DNA from: Triglochin maritima
Lineage: Eukaryota; Streptophyta; Magnoliopsida; Alismatales; Juncaginaceae
Direction of reading: 5' to 3'
DNA: 64,000 bases
Assembly (NCBI GenBank): GCA_963682175.1
Contig: OY821784.1
Span: 21,123,621 to 21,187,620 of the forward strand
The first letter of the stretch is position 1. The number at the start of each line of letters is the position of its first letter. A model generated the notes under the pieces. That model did no database searches. It was not told where the DNA came from and saw nothing but the letters and a program-made list of their open reading frames with translations. Position numbers and translations under genes: made by a program. Positions 22,344 through 32,757 of the stretch are shown in pieces.

Positions 22344-23904
22344 ATCACTTTTGAGGTTCACATTTGATGTCCTTTGACAAATGACAATGGAAACTTATTT
22401 TTGTACATGGCGATATTTTAAAAAAGAAAAAAAGACTCCAAGAGTGAGAATAGTATGTTGTGGGCCCCAACCCTTGTGTATTTCGGCCCCATTTGTTTCA
22501 TGTATTTGTCTTTCTACTTAAGCATCTCACAGGTTTTTTGGAATTCGGGTATATGTCCATCCACATAACCATGAACTTCCTTTTACGCTTCAAGTTGGTG
22601 AGATCTTTTATTTTTCATTCATAAATCCATGTAGTATCATACTCATTCATTGAGGATAATGCATGTAGTAAGTGTGGGGGGGTGTTTTACGTATGTATAT
22701 AGTCGAGTCTTTTCTTTCGTTTGCTTTTGTTTGCATTGTTAGGGTCATGATAGTGTGCTACATTTAATATCAATATCTGCTTTCCATGATCCTTGGGTGA
22801 CTTGCGTTCTTTCACTTGCTTAGTGCTTTAAATTTTCACATTTTTTTTCAAAAATTTGAAGTGTTTGCGAAAGAAATGTTTTGTTGGTTTTGCGTGTGTT
22901 TGGCATGTGCAAAACCGTTGATAGACAAACTAAAAAGGGAGCTCCCAAAATTTACTTGAACATGATGCATTAGGATATCTAGTACACCGGGTTTAGGCCT
23001 TCTCTAGTCGTCAAGATGAACCCTAGTTTTCCCTCGGGGGGAGGGTAATCATAGAATTTCAGTACTCAAACAAATAAAGAAGTCTGCCCTGAACCTAGGG
23101 AGTCGAATAATTCATGCATGTTAATATAAGAAAGTTTGTCGAAGTAAGGGACCCTTGAACTCCTCTTGTGAAACCTTAAGTGTAACGGTTTTGGTTTCCA
23201 TGTAGATAAGAAACAATAATTAAGTATGGTGTAATCTCTTCTAGCACCGCTCCTATCACTCGGAAAATTTGGTCCAACAGGACTTAGTACCTAGTGCTTT
23301 GAAGTCATCTGACTTGGTATGCACCGACCGATCTCCCGTTACAATGGTGGTAGGGATCCCCCAATATGGAGATTCAGGGGAAGTTGTACGTGGTAGTGTA
23401 AGTTCTCATAGGCAATGATGCACCAACTAGTAAAAAAACTGAAAAAAAGAAGAAAAGAAAAAAATTCAAATAAGAAACTTAATGGACTTTGCACTTTGTA
23501 TCACTTAAGGATGTTAAGGTTGCCCATGTCTTTCACTTAAGTCATTAACTAACTTGCACGAATGATTCATTAGGCTAAGTGTGTGGACTGGATACATATA
23601 TAGAGTCAGCTCGTATGATTACCGTGTCCATTGATAGACAAAAGTATGTCCATCGAGTCGTGTACTAGGTTGAATAATGAATCAATGTTCATATTTTGTC
23701 GGTATATCTGCTAAAAACACTCAGGAGACTCCACTCGTCCTCCTTGGCGACAAGGATGTTTAACTGCTTGTTGCACGTGCTAAGTGCAACTGTGTTTCCT
23801 ACCAAAGTGAGTTAGGATTTCCCCATTTTTAGTATGTTTACTTTCTTTAATTTTTTCTTTCTTTGTTTTGCTCGGGACTAGCAAAAGGTAAGTATAGGGG
23901 TATT
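22344..23904 (+). other. RT2 3' non-coding region and polypurine tract
   Basis: Begins with the conserved post-stop sequence (acaaatgacaatggaaactt). Carries 'cattgaggataatgcatg' followed by 'taagtgtggggggg' (about 22650-22682), the 'cttgttgcacgtgctaagtg' block (about 23768) and a polypurine tract ending 'agtataggggtatt' at 23904, next to the LTR. No gene is seen. Confidence 0.78.
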
Positions 23905-25043
23905 TGATTAGTAGCATATCATACATTGCATTCATGCTATATATCCTTTATTTTACCCCATATTTGTGTTACTCGAGTGTTTGTTTGATTTGTTTCAGGG
24001 TTTAGGCAATAAAGAAGAGAAATGAAGAGAAAATGACCTAAACACAAGAAGAATGGACTGATTTGTAAGGTTCTGGACCTGTTTGTATTGCCCGAGGACT
24101 AAATTGTAACTCAGGAAGGACTCAAGTGAAAAGTCGGAGGGACTTAAGTGTAAAGAAAATTATGTTGCTTGCAAATGTCCAGAATCTCCTAAACTTGAGG
24201 AGTACTTCAACAATTAAAACCAAATGGGCTCGAACCAACAACTCCGGGTGCACCCCACGTGTTAATTATGTTAACTAAAGTTGTGGTCAAAACTTGGAGG
24301 CGATCAGAGACAAATGATCCTCCAGTGGCAGATTAAAATCCGTCAATGGTTGATCCGGTTAAGCGTTTGGCACCCGGATTTCTATGCCAGGTTGGGTTGT
24401 CGGGTTAAAGAAATATGCAACCTCCAGGTCCGATTTACAACCGTCCGATTGGGCCCAGATCCATCTAAACCCTCTAATATTCTATAAATGCACTTGTAAT
24501 GCCTCCTTTCTACTCCTTCCTCCCTCTCCTCCTTGGGTTAGTTTCTTTTCCTATTTAGTTGAGTAGGTTTTATTTCTTGTTTTGTTGTGTAGAGGAGGAG
24601 AAGAGAAGCAAACTTTGTAATATAGTGTAGTCTTGTTCTTTTTCTTGATGTCTTTCATTTGATGTTATTTCCTTTGTGCTTGTTTTCCTTCATTTAGTTT
24701 TCTGAATTTTGCATCATGGGTTTGGTTTTTTTAGGCTTTCTTTAGTTTAGAGATGAGTAGAGAGTACTCCATCCCCATTGGGCCGGGGGGTGGAGAAGAA
24801 GGTGTTGTGATTATGTGATGTATTAGTGTGTGTGTGTTAATCCTACCTTTGAGCCCCACATGAGTTCCAAAACCATCTAATGGGATTTTTAGTCTTATCT
24901 TTGATGTGGTAATGCTCTTGAGAGAAGCTTAGCACATGCTTCGATTAATGAGCCTATTTCATGGGGTATGATGACGTGAGGATAAGGATAAGGATTTAGT
25001 GGAAGAAGAAAACATGACATGTGCATGCATGTGCTCATGTTGG
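23905..25043 (+). repeat. RT2 3' LTR, truncated
   Basis: Starts TGATTAGTAGCATATCATAC like 8955 and runs collinear with it to 'catgcatgtgctcatgttgg' (about 25043; compare 10093-10116). RT4 begins there, so the LTR tail is missing. Confidence 0.88.
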
Positions 25044-25345
25044 TGGATTGACATCATATCATGCATATATTTATGTCTTATATCCTTTATTCTTAGCCTA
25101 AGCAATGCTACGTAACGAGTTTTAGGTTTATGTTTCAGGAATAAACAGGTTTGAGAAGAAGAGACTCAAAAAGGACTTAAAAGAAAGAAAAATGACTAAG
25201 TTGCAAGACTTATCGACTGAGATACAAGAGAGAGGGACCCAGACGTAAAACCAAAAGGACCAATGAGCAAATGAATAAACTTCACATCATCATGAGGAGT
25301 ATTTTGGCAATTCGATTCGGTGCTAAACTCCAGCCACCACCCATG

Positions 25346-25975
25346 ACCAATCATTGAACTCATTCTCAGCCCATCAACATCCAATCCAAAAATTTCCCAA
25401 ATTCTGAGTTGAGCCTCACAGTTGACCCCAACCTTGACTCCTTAGAATAGTCAGAGGGACTTGGGGTTTCTATTCACGATCACATGGACCAGTTTCATTA
25501 TGAGTCGGCACAGGATTGTGCCTTATCGTTTGGTCTTGTGGCCCTTGAGCCACATGATCTTAATGGTGTACCTCTTAAGGACTCGCTTGTGGTGGACCAA
25601 AAGCTCCCTGGTACCCTTAATTTCATACGTCCTGATGAGAGTTTGCCTCTCACTATTGTTCCTGATCATCTTAGAAATGATGGGATGTCAAACAATTACA
25701 TCGCCAATGGGTGTATTGGGAGTTCCTTAGAGGATACCTTGGGTAAGAGACCCACTTTCTGTTTGCCTGGTAAGTTGGACATGCATAACGAGGTTCTTGA
25801 CCTCGTTCCGACCCACCAGCCTTTTGGTTGGAGAGTTTGGATTGACGAGCATAACTCCAATTCCGCAACAGGAGAAACTTTTCTTCCGTTGTACATTATG
25901 TCCCAAACTCTTGAGAGGTTCATGCTTTTTCAGTTTGATCCTTTGAATGACATGCCTTTGTGTCTAATTCATTAA
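25346..25975 (+). pseudogene. RT4 conserved C-terminal module
   Basis: The open frame from 25484 (163 codons) is the cleanest short copy of the module: 'MDQFHYESAQDCALSFGL', 'VALEPHDLNG', 'LPGTLNFIRPDESLPLTIV', 'THQPFGWRVWIDEHNSNSAT' and 'RFMLFQFDPLNDMPLCLIH'. The same landmarks occur in RT2 and RT7. No signal peptide, membrane segment or known catalytic motif is visible. The N-terminal gag part is deleted; upstream bases 25346-25480 match RT7 33290-33400. Possibly a Gag-like structural or nucleic-acid-binding domain, but this is a guess. Confidence 0.75.
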
Positions 25976-26704
25976 CCTCACCTTCCATCTTGTCTTCTTT
26001 GTTAGGGGGCACACGTATGAGTATTTTTGTCCCACGTGGTGTCATGTTCCCATTCCAAGTGCATTGTCCCACTTTTGAAGTTCCTATTTGATGTCCTTTG
26101 ACAAATGAAGACGGGAACTTATTTTTGTACATAGTTTTATTGCAACAAAAAAAGAAAAAATCAATAAAAGACACCACCAATGAGCACTGATTGTTGGGGG
26201 ATCCAACCCTTGTGTATTTGGGCCCCATTTGTTTCACGTATTTGTATCCCTTCTTTAGTATTTCACAGGTTTTGAGGGGAATTCAGGTTTGTTTCCATCA
26301 ACATAACCATGAACTTCCCGTTCTGCTTCACGTTGGTGAGATCCTTTCTTTTTCATGCTTGTATCCATGTTTTATCATGCCCACATTCATTGAGGACAAT
26401 GCATGAAGTAAGTGTGTGGAGGGGTGTTTTACGTGTGTACATAGTCAAGTCTTTTTTCCTTTTGTTTTGTTTTGTTTTCTTTTGTGTGCATTGTTTGGGT
26501 CATGTTAGTGTGCTGCATTTAATATCGATATATCTGCTTGCCATGATCCTTGGGTGACTTGTCTTCTTTTGCTTGTCTTGTGCTATAAATTTTCACATTT
26601 CTTTCAAAATCTTCATGTGTTTGTGAAAGAAAATGTTTTGTGGCCTTTACGTGTGTTCAGCATGTGCAAAACCGTTGAGAGGCAAAGTAAAAAGAAAAAT
26701 CCCA
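25976..26704 (+). other. RT4 3' non-coding region
   Basis: Conserved post-ORF sequence: 'acaaatgaagacgggaactt' (about 26101), the run 'gtaagtgtgtggaggggtg' (about 26407-26426) and 'catgtgcaaaaccgttga' (about 26660, compare 22905). Breaks off at about 26704. Confidence 0.75.
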
Positions 26705-28620
26705 CCATTGTCAGGTACTAGTTTAGGTTTTTTGGTGTATAGCGATGCGTCAGGCACTGGATATGGTGATCACCTACGAATCTTGAAAGTTAAAGGTGCA
26801 TGAATGGAATTATCCCAACCCACGACTTGGAGGTGGCAGTTGTAGTGTTTTTTCTAAATATTTGGAGATACTATGTTTATAGGGAGACTTTCGAGGTTTT
26901 TACGGATCATCAAAGTCCTAAGTACCTTTTCACGGAAAGGGATTTCAACATGAAGCAGCGAAGATGGTTGGAATTTATCAAGGATTATGAGATCACCATG
27001 TCATACCATCCTGGTAAGTCCAACCCTATGGCTGACGTGTGAAGCAAGAAGTGGAAGGCTCGTTGTCGTGCTTGATAGCAAGAGAATGGAAGATGATCAA
27101 GGATGTAGCACAGTGGAAGCCCTTCATGGATGATGAGCGAGGAGTGATGATTGTGAATATCCAGGTTAAACCTGGGTTTCTTGATAGAATTGTGAAAAGC
27201 CAAGGTGAGGATTCAGAGTTCGATTCGTTGCTCAGAGATATAGCAAAGTAAGGGTCGGATTTAAGAATCACCACGGATGGAGGAGTACGGTTCAGGAATC
27301 GGCTATTGGTACCCAACGTGAAGGACTTGAGGAAAAAGATTATGGAGGAAGCACATGGATCCCGTTACACCGTGCATCCAGGTAGCAAGAAGATGTTTCA
27401 GGATCTTCAAAGGAACTTTTAGTGGAAGGGAGTGAAGCACGATATCACACAGTTTGTTTCTCGTTGCTTGGTTTGCCAACATGTTAAAATAGAACACCAA
27501 AGACCAGCAGGCAAATTGCAACAAATAGAATTGGCTGAATGGAAGTGGGAGCAGGTGACCATGGATTTTGTCACAGGGTTTCTAAGAACCAAGGACTCAC
27601 ACAATGCAATATGGGTAGTGGTGGACAGAATGACCAAATCGGCACACTTCCTGCCTATCTACACAACACTATCCACGGAATGCTTAGCAAGGCTTTGTTC
27701 GAGGAGATCATGAAATTACATGGAGTGACAATGTCCATTATTTCTGACCGAGATCCTAGATTTACTTCCCGATTCTAGGAGAGTTTGTAGGAGACATTGG
27801 GTTCCAGAATGAAATTTAGTACCGCTTTCCATCTTCAAACCGATGGACAGTTGGAAAGGACAATCCAAACGTTGGAGGACATGTTGAGATCCTATGCATT
27901 AGATTTATTCAGCAATTGGGATACCTACTTACTGTTTATGGAGTTTGCCTACAACAATAGTTTACACCCGAGCATCGGTATGGCTCCTTTTAAGGTGTTG
28001 TATGGGAGACCATGCAGATCACCACTCTATTTGAGTAATGTGGGCGACAAATTATGTAGACCTGAGTTAGTGCAACTAATGGCTAACAAAGTGGCATCAA
28101 AAGGAGGCTTGCAATGGCGCAAAGTCGTCAAAAGAGCTACCCGGACCAGTGAAGACGCAATTTGGAGTTTATGATTGGAGACCATGTATTCCTGAAAATT
28201 TCACCATCCAAGCCATGAGGAGGTTTGATTGGAAAGGGAAGCGAAGTCCAAGGTTCATTGGCCATTTGAGATCTCCAAATGTATTGGCGAAGTTGCTTAT
28301 TGTCTGTCTAGCTTTGCCACCTCAATTGGCAAGGTTACATGATGTCTTTCATGTCTCTATGGTATGGAGATATGTAGCAGATGCTTCCCATGTATTAGAG
28401 ATGAATCTTTTGAAAATTCAAGAGAACTTGTCGTTGGAATAGAGACCAGTGGAGATTTTTGATCACTCAGAGCATAAAATTCATCGAAAAGTCATTCCTA
28501 TGGTGAAGGTTCGTTGGCAACACCAAAGCACACAAGAGGCAATATCAGAGGTGGAAATGGATGTTTGGAAGTCATTTTCGTATTTGTTTTATTAATAGTG
28601 TCATTTAATTTGGAGGACGA
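26705..28620 (+). pseudogene. RT5: Tekay/Del-type RNase H and integrase, decayed
   Basis: Plus-strand order: end of reverse transcriptase and RNase H ('VYSDASGTGYG', then '[11 protein letters not shown]', '[19 protein letters not shown]', '[12 protein letters not shown]'), integrase zinc-binding region ('HPGSKKMFQDLQRNF', 'CLVCQHVKIEHQRPAGKL'), integrase core ('VTMDFVTGF', '[12 protein letters not shown]', '[13 protein letters not shown]') and the C-terminal 'VFHVSMVWRYVADASHVLEM' region that precedes the chromodomain. The catalytic acidic residues of the core can still be found. Frameshifts and stops (for example near 27250, 27419 and 27776) kill it. Gag, protease and most of reverse transcriptase are missing. 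Confidence 0.9.
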
Positions 28621-28626
28621 AACCCC

Positions 28627-28643
28627 TTTTAAGGAGGAGAGGA
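28627..28643 (+). other. RT5 polypurine tract
   Basis: ttttaaggaggagagga directly precedes the LTR start TGTAAGAACC, the usual arrangement after 'gaggacgaaacc' in Tekay-type elements. Confidence 0.8.
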
Positions 28644-29148
28644 TGTAAGAACCTGCATTTTTCGTGAGATAAATAATTTTTTTCTTTAGCAATTTTTATA
28701 TGTGAATGGGGTGGATTCTTACAATATTGTGCTTAGTGTAATGTGGCCTAATAGAGGGCTGGATTGTGTGGAAAATCAGACCATAAACATTTGGTAAACA
28801 CCATGTTTGGTGCGGTCAAAGGCGAGTCAAGCGAGCTTGACCTTGCTTGGACCATGGGGACCTTCGCCCTTGCTGAGTTGGCAAGGAGGTGGCATAGCAT
28901 GCTGAGGTGTCCAGAGGGGATTGGTCTCAAGGGATGAGAGGGTATGTTAGGTGGCAGGCACTAGGAGGCACATGATGGATAAAATCATGGATCAAGATGT
29001 GCGGTTCACATTTTATCAGATTTAATCTCGATTTGTCCAAGGGACTACACTGATTCTTGCATGAGAATAGGTTTGCACAAAATAGGGAAGGGAGAATCAG
29101 ATTTAGATGAGTAATTTTGAGAGTTTCTTTAGGGTTTATCATCGAAAT

Positions 29149-29189
<41 letters not shown>

Positions 29190-29334
29190 AAGGTAAATTG
29201 AAGACAAGGATTGTCGCAAGAAGAGGATCCGCGAGAGATTCTTGAGGAGTATGAGCTATAAAAGGGCAACCACTCTGAAATTTGGAGAGCATCCAATTTG
29301 ACCCCCATCTCAGATGTTGCACCGGCCAGAGGAG
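28644..29334 (+). repeat. RT5 3' LTR, U3 part only
   Basis: Begins TGTAAGAACC after the polypurine tract. TATA box ctataaaag at 29256-29264. Contains the (AG)16 microsatellite at 29153-29184. The LTR is cut by the copia LTR start at 29335, so R and U5 are not present here. Confidence 0.8.
29153..29184. repeat. (AG)16 microsatellite
   Basis: Uninterrupted AG dinucleotides, upstream of the RT5 TATA box. Confidence 0.95.
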
Positions 29335-30258
29335 TGTTGGCTTGTAGGCCTTAATCCATGTTTTGATGATTTAATCAACCTAATCTTAATAATAATCAAT
29401 GTAGTGTACCACACATATTGTATAGCATATATATTGCTTTGTACTAACATCTACAGGTGATTAAGACTCAAGGAAGAAGGGAATCCAAGTCAAGACATGT
29501 AATCAAGCCTTTTGAAGACATGTAATAATGTATTTCTTTTGAGTCTTAGGAACTTGTGTATACTTGAGCATACTAGAGTAAATAACTAATCACATACACA
29601 CTAGATTCCTTATAGAAGTTATACACAAAATCTTATATCATTTGGAATTCAATAGATCACCAAACTCAGACCGGAAAACACTTAAACCTAAACCTGAACT
29701 GTCTGAGCAAAATCGGTCGACCGAATGAGTTCACTGTTCGACTGATTGGATTAGTCAATCTGTTAGCCAATAGTGTTACACCGGTCGACTGTTTTAAGCA
29801 TTTTGTTCGACCGTATACACGTGTCATTTGACTGTTAGACATGTCTTATTACACCAACAGTCATATTCACATTTTTCTCCATACCCCAAAAAATACAAGT
29901 GACAATAGGTAGACCATTGCCCTAGTTTCGGTCGACCGAACATAAGCGTTTTGTCAAACCCGTAGTGCCTATTTTTGTCGGTCGACCGACCCAACCTTTT
30001 TGTTCGACCGTTTTGTCCCTGGACTTTTCTGGACATTATTTTTTGACTGCCAAATCTCCCTGAATGGTCGACCATCCCATATTTTAGTTTGACCGTTCCC
30101 TTAAGTTATAAACTTGTTTGTTCGACCTCCCCTTGTTCGGTCGACCGCTTGTTTCTGGAACTGTCTGGACGTCATCTGGTCGACCGTTTTACCCATTTCG
30201 GTTAACCGAACAGTGACCTGTCCTTTTCTGTTTTGTGTTTCTCACACATTTATCTACC

Positions 30259-31475
30259 TGATGCATTGCATATATTGCATCATATGTCTTTCATTTAGAT
30301 TACTTTTATATCAATAAATGCTACTAAGGTATGTGTTTAGTCTTATTTACAGAATACAGGGACCTGAATGCAAATTACCCACATCCCGAGCATAAACGCG
30401 TGCAAAAGACTCATTTCTATCATAAAGACCAAGCTCAAGATTATTGGGTTTCAAATGGAAATGTATCCAAGCATAAAAGCATTCAAGACCTAATTACAAA
30501 AAGAACAAGGACTTAAGCACAAAAGTAGCCGGGGACTTAATTGCAAAAAGACAAGGGCCTAATTGCAAATCACGAGTAGCTTTTATTATCTTGGAGAAAA
30601 TCTAAAGAAAAATCAATGTAGATCTCCAAACATATAAAGGAATTAATCCGGAGCTCAAAAGAATTGAAAGAATCAATCCAGACGCGCAAAGGACGATCAA
30701 ATCATACCATAAACACACAGCAAATATCCAGATTAAATCAGAGGAGATTATGCGGCGAAATCGCCGCATATTACATGCATTGTGCGGCGGAAACGCCGCC
30801 CCCTTGCCGATCCGTGTGCTCCAATTTTGTCAAGTTGTGTCTGGACACGTGTACTCTCCAATTCTATACTTAGGTCTCTTGTAACAACTATAAATAGCCC
30901 CGAGAACGATGTTAGAAGGGTCCTTGGCCTTAGACCTAGTTTTTAGTTGTTATTTTTATTTGTAGTCTTTTCTTTGGAGTAATAAAATTCTGTCTTTTAT
31001 TTCTTATTTTTAGTTTTCTTTTGTAATGCCTTTAGGTTCCCTTCTTCCTCCCTCCATGAGTTTCTAACTCTTTCCAAAGGGTGGAGGTGACGGATTTAGG
31101 GTGCAGAGAAGATGAATGAATGTTATTATTTTAAGTTCGTGATTAGTATATTTTGATTACTTGAGTTTACGTTAAATCATTTATCATGTAATGCTTCATA
31201 ACTAACATGATTTATTATAAGTTTCTGAATTCTCTAATTTAAACCTCCACCCAACGGAATACACTTCTTTGTTCTTGTTTTAATTTTAATTGTTCTTGTT
31301 TCTTGCTTTAGATAATTAAAACCCAAAAAATCTCAAAACCCAATCTATTCTTCTCTCCTTTTTTTCCCCAATCGAAATCACACTAATAACAAATCTCTCC
31401 CTCCTTGTGTTCGACCCGTATTTGCCACGTCTTCATTGACGCCGTGCACTTGCGGTATAAATTTAATTCACATCA
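30259..31475 (+). repeat. RT7 5' LTR
   Basis: TGATG..CATCA ends. TATA box ctataaatag at 30888-30897. Two GC-rich hairpins lie upstream in U3 (30750-30769 and 30784-30799). The lineage block 'gacccgtatttgccacgtc..cacttgcggta' is near the 3' end. Confidence 0.95.
30750..30799 (+). promoter_or_regulatory. Paired U3 hairpins upstream of the RT7 TATA box
   Basis: ATGCGGCG-AAAT-CGCCGCAT (30750-30769) and GCGGCG-GAAA-CGCCGC (30784-30799) are perfect inverted repeats about 95-135 bp upstream of the TATA box. In the 3' LTR the first has G-to-A changes in both arms (atgcggcaaaatcgccacat) while the second is intact (about 36048-36065). Role unknown; a protein-binding dyad or RNA hairpin at the transcript 3' end are both possible. 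Confidence 0.7.
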
Positions 31476-31481
31476 AGTTTC

Positions 31482-31499
31482 TGGCGCCGTTGCCGGGGA
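31482..31499 (+). other. RT7 primer-binding site, perfect tRNA-Asp match
   Basis: TGGCGCCGTTGCCGGGGA lies 6 bases after the LTR. It equals the complement of the 3' end of plant tRNA-Asp as known from Athila-type elements. Confidence 0.95.
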
Positions 31500-32757
31500 G
31501 GCGACGTAGAGTTTGTTTTTTGTTGATTTCGATTTTATCCTGTTTATCTTGTGGGCGATCTAAATATTTGGATTTGTGTTTCAGGCGACAGCAGAGTGCA
31601 CGGCGAAATCCGGGCACATTCTGAGCTTAACGAGTGGCGGAATCGCCGCATACCAAGAACAACGTGCGGCGGAATCGCCGCATATTTGAAGCATCTGGGC
31701 TTCAAAGTTTTCTGGGACGTGACTCATCTCTGGGTAGACGCATGAAGCTACTGAAATTTCGAGAGCGGGCGGTGAACCCGACTGAGCATTGCTTAGGTAA
31801 CCTTTGTTGCCTTCTTTCCTCGTAATTTCTATTTTCAAAAAAAATTCCTTTTATTAGAATTGCACGTGTTAGGGCAAGATTCCATAATTGGCAATAATTC
31901 AACTCTGACCTAAAATTCGCAAAATTAGAAAGGCCTTAGTGCATGCATCATTTAGTGTTTTGTATGCATTGTTCTTGCTAAATTCTTGCAAATTAATTTT
32001 TGTTGAAGAGTGCTGGAGTCAAGGTACGTATCGTGGTTTCCATCGCTTGCATTTAAGCATATAATCTAATTTGCATACAACCTTGCAATTGCCCCCAACT
32101 AAAGACCAATGTTTGACTATCTTTGCTAGATCTAAGTTAAACTATCTTAAGGGCAACTCCATAGGCAAAGATACGGTGGGGATTTCACCACCCTTCCGTA
32201 GCCCACAAATCACAATCCTAAAGTGTCACCCAATCCTTAAATTAAAATCAATTAGACATTGACCCCTAAGGACTCAGACTCAATTAAGGAGAAGAATTGG
32301 TTTGACTTGCTATGACCTGAAGCCGATCGAATTTAATTTGGTGTCTAGAAAGTGTTTTTGTGTTGACGAAAGTCTTCCAAGCGAAGTGGTTGTCTAATTG
32401 GCACCGACTCTGTCGGAAGCGCCCCCACTAGCTATACATTACCTGGCCAAGTTGGTTTGATTAGTGAGGGAGGTGAATCAAGCAAATCAATTCGACTCAA
32501 CCAGTGAGGAGTCGTCTAGATCTAAGTGACACTAGGTCTAGGATTGTTTGAACCGTGCTTGTTTGGGAAACCTCTGACCGACCTTCTTTTCTATCTTTAG
32601 AGTTAAGTTTCCCTTCTCTTCTGAGTCATCTTCTTCTCACCTACATATACGTTCTAGTCTCCTCCCCTTTACATTCTCTATTAGCATTTTAGGGTCGAGT
32701 CGAGAACTTGTGCTTGCTTAGCCTCCTAAGGGTAAGAGTACTTGACTCAAGAGTGTT
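31500..32757 (+). other. RT7 leader with two GAAT-loop hairpins
   Basis: Non-coding. Two hairpins, GGCG-GAAT-CGCC (31636-31647) and TGCGGCG-GAAT-CGCCGCA (31665-31682), lie about 140-180 nt after the primer site, where packaging signals of LTR elements are commonly placed. Later blocks match the leaders of RT2 and RT3, for example 'gagtcatcttcttctcacctac' near 32622. Confidence 0.75.

Larger units (their letters stand above)
8955..25043 (+). mobile_element. RT2: Athila-like non-autonomous element, split by RT3
   Basis: Plus-strand order: 5' LTR 8955-11051, decayed primer site, leader, start of a gag-like ORF (12187-12324), then the 8.8-kb RT3 insertion, the rest of the ORF (21132-22343), 3' non-coding region, polypurine tract and 3' LTR 23905-25043. 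The two LTRs share the same start (TGATTAGTAGCATATCATAC). The 3' LTR is cut by RT4, so the target duplication cannot be checked (left flank GAGGG). No reverse transcriptase or integrase was found. The internal region is collinear with RT7. Confidence 0.85.
25044..26704 (+). mobile_element. RT4: chimeric Athila-like fragment
   Basis: 25044-25345 is the start of an LTR of the RT3/solo-LTR type (tggattgacatcatatcatg, compare 61476). It jumps, without promoter, primer site or leader, into the C-terminal coding region (25346-25975), followed by the conserved 3' region (25976-26704), which then stops abruptly at Tekay-type sequence. A large internal deletion and a 3' truncation are inferred. Confidence 0.75.
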
